Positions 1 to 5,502 of a stretch of 12,377 bases of DNA are shown here, one piece after another. Both the position numbers and the translations under genes were made by a program. How positions within the stretch are numbered: position 1 is the first letter of the stretch; the number at the start of each line of letters is the position of its first letter. The DNA is from Alphaproteobacteria bacterium CG11_big_fil_rev_8_21_14_0_20_44_7 (GTDB lineage: Bacteria > Pseudomonadota > Alphaproteobacteria > Rickettsiales > 21-14-0-20-44-7). A model generated the notes under the pieces. The model was not told where the DNA came from. It searched no databases and saw nothing but the letters and a program-made list of their open reading frames with translations. The DNA lies in NCBI GenBank assembly GCA_002787615.1, contig PCXJ01000078.1, positions 1,895 through 14,271 of the forward strand. Direction: 5' to 3'.

Positions 1-3
1 AAA

Positions 4-384
4 ATGGGAATAGGACAAAAAAGAACATGCCTTGCTTGCGGCGTAAAATTTTATGATTTGGAAAAAGATCCGGTCACTTGTCCAAAATGCAATAGCACCT
101 ATAACCCTGACTCTGAAGGTAAGCCGCGCCGTGGACGCAAACGCGCTGCCGATAAAATTGATGAAAGCAAGCTGAGTGATATCGAAATTGACTTGGACGA
201 AATTGATGTCGATGATGATTCTGATGATGATATTGCCGATGAGCTTGATGAAGATATTCGTGATGAAATGGAAATTGAAGATGATGAAGAGGTGGTGCGT
301 GGCAAGGCTGCGAACGGCAAATTCATTGATTTGGAAGGCACGAATGATGATATCATCGATAGCGGTGATGATGAGTCGGAATAG
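4..384 (+). CDS. FYDLN-family zinc-ribbon/acidic-tail protein (TIGR02300-like); start uncertain
   Basis: Small protein of 126 aa from the ATG at 4. The N-terminus has two CxxC pairs (C9-x2-C12 and C26-x2-C29), a likely zinc ribbon, and between them the signature FYDLEKDP, a variant of the FYDLN motif that names this largely alphaproteobacterial family. A basic stretch follows (PRRGRKRAADK, about residues 41-51). Residues 55 to 126 are strongly acidic, rich in Asp, Glu and Ile, and probably disordered. The molecular function of the family is not known, and nothing here reveals it. Homologues I remember carry a few more residues before the KRxC segment, and the frame is open through bases 1-3, so the true start may lie just outside the window. 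It is followed by mutL after 52 nt on the same strand. Family assignment is confident; function is unassigned. Confidence 0.85.
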   Translation: MGIGQKRTCLACGVKFYDLEKDPVTCPKCNSTYNPDSEGKPRRGRKRAADKIDESKLSDIEIDLDEIDVDDDSDDDIADELDEDIRDEMEIEDDEEVVRGKAANGKFIDLEGTNDDIIDSGDDESE

Positions 385-390
385 GGCTTT

Positions 391-428
391 TATATAATTA
401 ATTGAAAAAATTCTTATATGGGTATAAA
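391..428 (+). promoter_or_regulatory. Possible promoter elements upstream of mutL
   Basis: The 52-bp gap between the FYDLN gene and mutL is AT-rich. It holds a perfect TATAAT at 393-398 without a good -35, and separately TTGAAA (402-407) spaced 15 bp from TATAAA (423-428). The second pair would start transcription almost at the GTG codon of mutL, so the first -10 is the more useful one for a normal leader. This is inference from motif matching only; mutL could equally be read through from upstream. Confidence 0.25.
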
Positions 429-436
429 AACACAGG

Positions 437-2254
437 GTGAGCAATGAAACCCGCCATATCAGAATACTCCCACAAACATTAATCAACCGTATTGCTGCCG
501 GTGAGGTGCTGGAAAGGCCTGCCTCTGCGGTAAAAGAAATTGTCGAGAATGCGCTTGATGCAGGCGCACATAATATATCGGTGAAACTTGAAGCAGGTGG
601 AAAAAACCTAATCTCCATCAGTGATGATGGTAGCGGCATGGAAAAGACGGATTTGGAACTTTCCGTGCAGCGCCACGCAACTTCAAAACTGCCGGACGAG
701 GATTTGCTCAATATCAATTCATTCGGATTTCGCGGCGAGGCATTAGCTTCAATCGGCTCGGTGGCAAAATTGACGATTAGCAGCAAAATTGAAAATTCCG
801 ATGCGTGGAAAATTTGTGTGGATGGCGGGGATTTTGGAGAGGCTGAGCCAGCTTCAATAGCATTTGAGCATGGCACAAAAGTGGAAGTACGCGATTTGTT
901 TTTTGCCACTCCGGCACGTCTGAAATTTATGAAGGCGGAAAATACCGAGAAGAATCAATGCGTTGATGTGATAAAGAAAATTGCCATGGCAAACCCGCAA
1001 GTTTCCTTCAAGTTGGAAATTGACGGCAAGCCAAAGCTGGATTTGATGTCTTCAAATCAACTGGGCAGGATTTCGGAAATTATCGGCAAGAACTTTCAGG
1101 AGAATGCGCTGGAAGTCAAAGCTGAGCGTGAAGGAGCAAGCCTTTATGGTTATTGCGCCGTGCCGACATATAATCGCGGAACGGGCGAGGAGCAATATAT
1201 TTATGTCAATGGCAGGCCGATAAAGGATAAAGTTTTGCTTGGTGCAATCAAGGCGGCATATAAGGATTTTCTGGGAGGCGGGCGTTTTCCGGTGCTGGTA
1301 TTATTCATAAATATTCCAAGTTGCGATGTTGATGTGAATGTGCATCCGGCAAAATCAGAAGTGCGCTTTCGCGATTCACGCGCGGTGACGGGAATGCTGG
1401 TTTCGGCAATTCGTGCTGCGATAAATTCCGCCGGACATCAAGCATCAACAACGGTGGCAGATTTTGCGCTGCATGCGATTCAGCGTAATCCGGCAGGCTC
1501 ATCCTCACGGAATTCATATTCACAGAATTCATATTCGCAGAATTATTATCAGCCAAGCTCGGCAGCCCCGCCATCAACCGGATTTTTGCCGCTAAAGCAA
1601 CCGGAAACGGAATATGATTTTCAGGAAACTGGGCAAGCTCAGCAAGAAGTTGCGCCGGAAGAGAAGTTTCTGGAATTCCCTTTGGGCGAGGCAAAGGCGC
1701 AATTGCATAATACTTATATAATCGCTGAAAAAGAGGATGGAATTATCATTGTTGACCAGCACGCCGCGCATGAGCGTTTGGTTTATGAGGGGTATAAAGC
1801 GCAGATTGATGCGGATAAGATTGCCCGCCAGCCGCTCTTAGTGCCGGAAATTGTGGCGCTGGATGAAAAGCGCTTGGAGATGATTCTCGGAATGCAGGAA
1901 AAATTCAACCGCTTCGGGTTTGAAATTGAGCAATTCGGGGTGAATGAAATCAAAATTTCGCAAGTGCCGAGCTTGCTTTTAAACGTCAGTTTAAAACAAT
2001 TGTTTAATGATATTGCCGATGATTTGCTGGAACATGGGACGGATATCAGCCTGCAAGAGGCTTTTGAGCATATTCTGGAAACTTCTGCCTGCCATAATTC
2101 CATCCGCGCCGGACGCAAGCTCAGCCGCGATGAGATGAATCAGCTTTTGCGGCAGATGGAATCTACGCCGCATTCGGGGCAGTGCAATCATGGTCGCCCA
2201 ACTTATGTTGAGTTGAAACGTGCCGATATTGAAAAACTCTTCGGACGCAGGTAG
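437..2254 (+). CDS. mutL: DNA mismatch repair protein MutL (endonuclease-type)
   Basis: MutL couples mismatch recognition by MutS to strand incision and repair. The 605-aa protein starts at GTG 437; the nearby ATG at 444 is out of frame. The N-terminal GHKL ATPase domain (about 1-330) shows IAAGEVLERPAS, general base E34 and Mg-binding N38 in KEIVENALDAGA, DDGSGM (63-68) and FGFRGEAL (96-103). A disordered Ser/Asn/Gln/Pro linker (about 350-400) contains a tandem pentapeptide NSYSQ. The C-terminal domain carries the metal-dependent nicking motif DQHA-x2-E-x4-E (D440 to E451), a beta-clamp binding motif QPLLVP (465-470), ACHNSIRA (551-558), CNHGRP (583-588) and a terminal FGRR. This complete set marks the nicking type of MutL used by bacteria without MutH, unlike the E. 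coli protein. Length is normal and no defect is seen. uvrC follows after 9 nt, so the two are probably co-transcribed. Confidence 0.97.
   Translation: MSNETRHIRILPQTLINRIAAGEVLERPASAVKEIVENALDAGAHNISVKLEAGGKNLISISDDGSGMEKTDLELSVQRHATSKLPDEDLLNINSFGFRGEALASIGSVAKLTISSKIENSDAWKICVDGGDFGEAEPASIAFEHGTKVEVRDLFFATPARLKFMKAENTEKNQCVDVIKKIAMANPQVSFKLEIDGKPKLDLMSSNQLGRISEIIGKNFQENALEVKAEREGASLYGYCAVPTYNRGTGEEQYIYVNGRPIKDKVLLGAIKAAYKDFLGGGRFPVLVLFINIPSCDVDVNVHPAKSEVRFRDSRAVTGMLVSAIRAAINSAGHQASTTVADFALHAIQRNPAGSSSRNSYSQNSYSQNYYQPSSAAPPSTGFLPLKQPETEYDFQETGQAQQEVAPEEKFLEFPLGEAKAQLHNTYIIAEKEDGIIIVDQHAAHERLVYEGYKAQIDADKIARQPLLVPEIVALDEKRLEMILGMQEKFNRFGFEIEQFGVNEIKISQVPSLLLNVSLKQLFNDIADDLLEHGTDISLQEAFEHILETSACHNSIRAGRKLSRDEMNQLLRQMESTPHSGQCNHGRPTYVELKRADIEKLFGRR
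1511..1552 (+). repeat. 15-bp tandem repeat in the mutL linker
   Basis: Two near-perfect 15-bp units (1511-1525 and 1526-1540, one mismatch) plus a partial third (from 1541) encode NSYSQ, NSYSQ and NYYQ in the flexible linker between the ATPase and endonuclease domains. The period is a multiple of three, so a change in copy number would change linker length without shifting the frame. Each unit starts with AATTC or AATTA. Confidence 0.8.
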
Positions 2255-2263
2255 AATTAGCAA

Positions 2264-4084
2264 ATGTCATTGCAAGACGGAATTGCAGCAATAAAAAAAC
2301 ACCTCAAAAACATGCCGCCGAAGCCGGGTGTTTATCGCATGCTGGATGAAAGCGGGCAGGTGCTTTATGTCGGTAAGGCGAAGAATCTTGCCAAGCGCGT
2401 GGCGAGCTATACTAGGCCGGAAATTCTGACTTATCGTATTCAGAAAATGATTTCTGAGACTCGTGCGATGGAAATTGTGATTAGCAAGAATGAGGCAGAG
2501 GCACTTTTGTTAGAAGCTAATATAATCAAAGAGTTGCAGCCAAGATTTAATATTTTACTTAAAGACGATAAATCCTTCCCGTATATCCTTCTGACTGCCG
2601 ATAAAGAATATAATATGATGACAAAATATCGCGGGGCAAGAAAACGTGACGGGCAATATTTCGGGCCATTTCCTTCGGCAGGCGCGGTGAACCGAACGCT
2701 CAATATTTTGCAGCGTGCATTTCCTTTGCGCTCATGCTCGGATTCGGTGCTGAATTCGCGCACGCGCCCATGTCTGGAATATCAAATAAAGCGCTGTACT
2801 GCGCCATGTGTTGGCAAAATCTCGGCGGCGGAATATGGACAAATTGTTGAGGATGCGCGGGATTTTCTGCAAGGAAAAACCAAATTTGTGCAGGAAAAAT
2901 TGGTTAAAAACATGCAGGCTGCCAGTGATGCAACCGAGTTTGAAAAAGCTGCGCAATATCGCGATAGGATTCAGGTATTAAACCGCATCCAGAGTGAGCA
3001 GAAAATGACGATGCAGAATGTTTCCGATGCGGATGTGATTGGCTTGTACCGTGAAGGACAAGCGGTTTGCGTGCAGGTGTTCTTTATTCGTGGCGGTAAT
3101 AATTATGGCAATCGTGCCTATTTTCCATCCAACTCGGCAGGGATGGAGGAGGGGGAAATTATAGCAGGGTTTCTCGGGCAATTTTATCAATCAAACCATC
3201 CGGCGCGGGAAATTTATGTCAGTCATAAAATTGAAGATAACACCGTGATTGAAGATGCGCTTGAAAATAATGCGAAGTATAAGGTGAGGATTTCTGTGCC
3301 AATGCGCGGCGACAAGGCGGCTTTTATGAAAAATGTCGTGATGAATGCAAAAGATGCGATGCACAGAAAAATGGCAGAAAATGTGGCGCATACCAAGCTG
3401 CTCAAGCAATTTGCCGAGCGCTTTAAGCTGCCGGAAATGCCGGAAAGAATCGAGGTTTATGATAATAGTCACATACAGGGCAGCAATGCAGTGGGTGCAA
3501 TGATTGTGGTTAGCGATGAAGGGTTCGACAAAAAATCATATAGAAAATTCACTATAAAAAACAGTAATTTATCTGATGATTATGATATGATGCGTGAAGT
3601 ATTGGCGCGGCGTTTTAAACGTGCAAAACAGGAAAATTCAGCCTTGCCTGACGTGGCTTTGATTGATGGCGGGGCAGGGCATTTATCCACTGCTGCAAAA
3701 GTTATGGAGGAGTTGGGAATCAATGAGGTGAAGCTGATAGCAATCGCCAAAGGGGCGGAGCGCAATGCCGGAAAAGAGGAATATCACATGCTGGGCGAAA
3801 AGCCGTTCAATCTGGAGTTTGGTTCGCAATTAGCCTACTTCATGCAGCGCATTCGTGATGAGGCGCACCGTTTTGCGATAACTACGCATCGAGATAAACG
3901 CAGCAGTGATATCAAAAAATCTGAGTTGGACGGCATCAGGGGGGTTGGTGCTGCGCGCAAAAAAGCTTTGCTCACTCATTTTGGTTCAGTGAAGGGAATA
4001 AAGCAGGCCGAGATTGAGAGCCTGCAAGAGGTTGAGGGAATTAGCCGTAATATCGCCGAAATGGTTTACAACTATTTTCACTAG
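2264..4084 (+). CDS. uvrC: UvrABC excinuclease subunit C
   Basis: UvrC makes both incisions around a bulky lesion during nucleotide excision repair, after UvrA and UvrB load onto the DNA. The 606-aa protein matches the usual length. In order it shows the N-terminal GIY-YIG nuclease (GVY 22-24, YVG 35-37, R45, NEAEALLLEANIIK at 76-89; 3' incision), a Cys-containing segment (KRCTAPCVG), the UVR helical hairpin that contacts UvrB (around 200-235, ending TEFEKAAQYRDRI), the RNase H-like C-terminal nuclease (D400 in YDNSHIQG, D438/D439, D468 in IDGGAGH, H535 in DEAHRF; 5' incision), and a terminal helix-hairpin-helix pair (about 550-606: LDGIRGVGAARKKALL, VEGISRNIA). The start ATG lies 9 nt after the mutL stop, with AGG about 12 nt upstream. 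All catalytic positions appear present, so it should be active. Confidence 0.97.
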   Translation: MSLQDGIAAIKKHLKNMPPKPGVYRMLDESGQVLYVGKAKNLAKRVASYTRPEILTYRIQKMISETRAMEIVISKNEAEALLLEANIIKELQPRFNILLKDDKSFPYILLTADKEYNMMTKYRGARKRDGQYFGPFPSAGAVNRTLNILQRAFPLRSCSDSVLNSRTRPCLEYQIKRCTAPCVGKISAAEYGQIVEDARDFLQGKTKFVQEKLVKNMQAASDATEFEKAAQYRDRIQVLNRIQSEQKMTMQNVSDADVIGLYREGQAVCVQVFFIRGGNNYGNRAYFPSNSAGMEEGEIIAGFLGQFYQSNHPAREIYVSHKIEDNTVIEDALENNAKYKVRISVPMRGDKAAFMKNVVMNAKDAMHRKMAENVAHTKLLKQFAERFKLPEMPERIEVYDNSHIQGSNAVGAMIVVSDEGFDKKSYRKFTIKNSNLSDDYDMMREVLARRFKRAKQENSALPDVALIDGGAGHLSTAAKVMEELGINEVKLIAIAKGAERNAGKEEYHMLGEKPFNLEFGSQLAYFMQRIRDEAHRFAITTHRDKRSSDIKKSELDGIRGVGAARKKALLTHFGSVKGIKQAEIESLQEVEGISRNIAEMVYNYFH

Positions 4085-4120
4085 GTTATATTGTGGTTTC
4101 TGTTGAGCGCGCATAAAAAT

Positions 4121-4696
4121 ATGAAATCATTACCTAATATTCTGACAATCCTTCGCATAGTGGCAATCCCGCTGATTATCGCTGCATTTTATATACCTTC
4201 GCTGAAAATGGCGGCTTTGGTGGCACTGGGGCTTTTTATATTCGCAAGTATCACTGATTTTCTGGATGGTTATTTGGCGCGGAAATATGAGGTGGAATCC
4301 AAATTCGGGCAAATGTTAGACCCGATTGCCGATAAATTGCTGGTAGCGGCAGTTTTGTTGATGCTTGTGGTTAGTGATAGCGCAGATTTAATTCCGGTGG
4401 TGATTATTATTTTACGGGAATTGTTGGTTTCCGGTTTGCGTGAATTTGTTGCGGATAATAATGGGGTGATGACGGTGACGAAGCTCGCAAAATGGAAAAC
4501 TACAGCGCAATTTCTGGCGATAATAACGCTGATTTTTGTGCCGCTTGCGCAAGCTGAATTCGCCGCCGAAGTTTTTCAGGTCGGAACAATATTATTATGG
4601 ATTGCTGCCGCGCTAACCTTTGTAACCGGAGTGGAGTATACTAGCGCAGCGATGAAATTCATCAAGCATTTGAAAGAAAAGGAAAATGAGAAATGA
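4121..4696 (+). CDS. pgsA: CDP-diacylglycerol--glycerol-3-phosphate 3-phosphatidyltransferase
   Basis: PgsA makes phosphatidylglycerol phosphate from CDP-diacylglycerol and glycerol-3-phosphate, the committed step to phosphatidylglycerol and cardiolipin, in the inner membrane. The CDP-alcohol phosphatidyltransferase signature D-G-x2-A-R-x8-G-x3-D-x3-D is perfect (D49, G50, A53, R54, G63, D67, D71). Several hydrophobic membrane segments are visible: residues 8-27, 29-45, roughly 72-100, and two near the C-terminus. The frame is open back to a TTG at 4091, but I chose ATG 4121 because the product then begins MKSLPNILTILRI, the normal family N-terminus (191 aa). It lies 36 nt after uvrC, a common alphaproteobacterial pairing, and its TGA stop overlaps the ATG of the next gene (ATGA). 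Confidence 0.95.
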   Translation: MKSLPNILTILRIVAIPLIIAAFYIPSLKMAALVALGLFIFASITDFLDGYLARKYEVESKFGQMLDPIADKLLVAAVLLMLVVSDSADLIPVVIIILRELLVSGLREFVADNNGVMTVTKLAKWKTTAQFLAIITLIFVPLAQAEFAAEVFQVGTILLWIAAALTFVTGVEYTSAAMKFIKHLKEKENEK

Positions 4697-5085
4697 AGGG
4701 AAGTGATTTAATCCAAATCGGAACGGCGGTCTATGGGCTGAAATGGTTTGATTCCCTGTGTCAGGAGTTGGGAATTGAGGATAAGGAGCTGAGCAAATTG
4801 ACTGAGGCGGATTCTTTGCCCGGCCCGATTGCCTATGCGATGCGCGATATTGCAACGAAATATATGGCGCGGGTGGAAAGCATGCAGATAAATAATAAAT
4901 TTCAGGATGAGATTATGGCCGGAAAGGTGGAAAGCACCGAGCATGCCGCGTTTATGAGTGGTGTTATAAAAGGGATGGCGCTGGTTTTAGCAGCAATTCA
5001 CGGTGAGCCGGATGAGCTGAATGCGCTGGCCAAAACTGAAGATATCGCGGCAATGGTGGATAGCTATTTGCGGGTGACGAATTAG
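4693..5085 (+). CDS. Hypothetical protein translationally coupled to pgsA
   Basis: I do not recognise this 130-aa protein. It begins MKGSDLIQIGTAVYGLKWFD, has no signal peptide or convincing membrane span, and looks mostly helical. There is a mildly hydrophobic segment around residues 88-101 (SGVIKGMALVLAAIHG) and an acidic, Glu/Asp-rich surface. Only one Cys is present and no catalytic motif stands out. The ATG overlaps the pgsA stop by 4 nt (ATGA), implying coupled translation and that it is a genuine gene. Codon use and composition resemble its neighbours. Its TAG stop is the first three bases of a 7-bp tandem repeat, so the C-terminus (SYLRVTN) may have been set by the arrival of that repeat. 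Confidence 0.75.
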   Translation: MKGSDLIQIGTAVYGLKWFDSLCQELGIEDKELSKLTEADSLPGPIAYAMRDIATKYMARVESMQINNKFQDEIMAGKVESTEHAAFMSGVIKGMALVLAAIHGEPDELNALAKTEDIAAMVDSYLRVTN

Positions 5086-5114
5086 TATTTAGTATTTAGT
5101 ATTTAGGAATTAGG
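5083..5114 (+). repeat. Heptamer array 1 (TAGTATT) starting on a stop codon
   Basis: The units are TAGTATT three times (5083-5089, 5090-5096, 5097-5103), then TAGGAAT (5104-5110), and TAGG starting the next unit. The first TAG is the stop codon of the 130-aa gene. Because 7 is not a multiple of 3, the array puts TAG in all three reading frames. It forms the left border of mosaic element R1. Confidence 0.9.
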
Positions 5115-5163
5115 AGCATTGAGCATGGAATCGGCAGCTCGTTTTCACCTCCTCCCTTATAGG

Positions 5164-5217
5164 CACCCCCTCCATTTTCCCCCTATTAGGCCCCCCCTCC
5201 ATTCCCCCCCTATTAGG
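5164..5217 (+). repeat. 27-bp C-rich direct duplication
   Basis: Two adjacent 27-bp units (5164-5190 and 5191-5217) follow the plan C-run, TCCATT, C-run, TATTAGG, differing at a few positions. A weaker third copy precedes them (5137-5163, ending CCTCCTCCCTTATAGG). Element R2 has only one unit. Four C-runs of 5 to 7 on this strand mean four G-runs on the other, so a G-quadruplex on the minus strand is conceivable. Confidence 0.7.
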
Positions 5218-5221
5218 GGGG
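5205..5221. repeat. C6/G6 palindrome in R1
   Basis: CCCCCC-TATTA-GGGGGG can fold into a very stable hairpin on either strand. It has no adjacent T-run, so it is not a classical intrinsic terminator. It lies between two converging genes and could still block transcription or protect RNA ends. The same palindrome recurs at 11549-11565. Confidence 0.8.
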
Positions 5222-5238
5222 ACGCAAGGGGGGTGTGA

Positions 5239-5283
5239 ATTCTAGGGGAATCCTCCATAGCGCATTTTAGATTGCCCTAGAAT
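5239..5283. repeat. 9-bp inverted repeat nested in R1
   Basis: ATTCTAGGG (5239-5247) and CCCTAGAAT (5275-5283) are perfect complements around a 27-nt loop. The hairpin sits exactly in the segment that is absent from R2, so it looks like a small insertion within R1. Confidence 0.65.
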
Positions 5284-5357
5284 GCTTATGCATTCAGGCA
5301 ATGACGATTACTAGAAGCGAGAAGCTATATATTTGAAATCAGAAACCACACAACCCC

Positions 5358-5429
5358 GTCATTCTGGCGAAGGCCAGAATCCAGTGCGGCATTCCACAAG
5401 CCCTAGATTACAGCTTACGCTGGAATGAC
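5358..5429. repeat. REP/BIME-like double hairpin
   Basis: GTCATTC (5358-5364) and GAATGAC (5423-5429) form outer inverted ends. The left half contains a perfect 8-bp hairpin, ATTCTGGC-GAAG-GCCAGAAT (5361-5380), followed by CCAGTG. The right half contains CAGC-TTAC-GCTG before GGAATGAC. This arrangement resembles the GTCATTC...GAATCCAG repetitive extragenic palindromes found in many Proteobacteria. It lies downstream of both converging genes and may stabilise transcripts or end transcription. Confidence 0.65.
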
Positions 5430-5460
5430 AGCTGAGTGAGGAAGGAATGTCTCAAAGTCG

Positions 5461-5502
5461 CCTCAAGCCTCAAGCCTCAAGCCTCAAGCCTCAAGCCTCA
5501 AG
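5461..5502 (-). repeat. Heptamer array 2 (CTTGAGG) starting on the pccA stop
   Basis: There are six perfect CCTCAAG units on the plus strand (CTTGAGG on the coding strand of pccA). The TGA stop of pccA (5500-5498) lies inside the first unit, so the array provides TGA in every frame. This is a third heptamer family, distinct in sequence from those at 5083 and 11463. The interval 5430-5460 before it holds nothing recognisable apart from a degenerate CTCAAAG. Confidence 0.9.

Larger units (their letters stand above)
5083..5326 (+). repeat. Mosaic intergenic element R1 (inverted homologue of R2)
   Basis: This stretch shares collinear blocks with the reverse complement of 11463-11608. They are CATGGAATCG (5124-5133), an 18-bp C6-TATTA-G6-A palindrome (5205-5222), AAGGGGGGTG (5226-5235), a 21-bp identical block (5293-5313), then AGAAGC heptamer remnants (to 5326). 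Both borders are heptamer arrays. Relative to R2 it has 54 extra bp before the palindrome, equal to two 27-bp units, and about 55 extra bp at 5236-5292 carrying a 9-bp inverted repeat. No coding capacity is seen. It is probably a non-autonomous interspersed repeat, but I do not know a named family for it. Confidence 0.8.

Noticed and set aside
4091..4120. TTG start extending pgsA by 10 residues
   Set aside because: The added residues (MWFLLSAHKN) do not resemble the family N-terminus, whereas ATG 4121 gives the expected beginning.
5086..5497. CRISPR array or riboswitch in the repeat-rich gap
   Set aside because: The repeats are 7 or 27 bp, directly adjacent and without unique spacers; no cas gene is near. 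The hairpins are REP-like and lie at the ends of converging genes, not in a leader.
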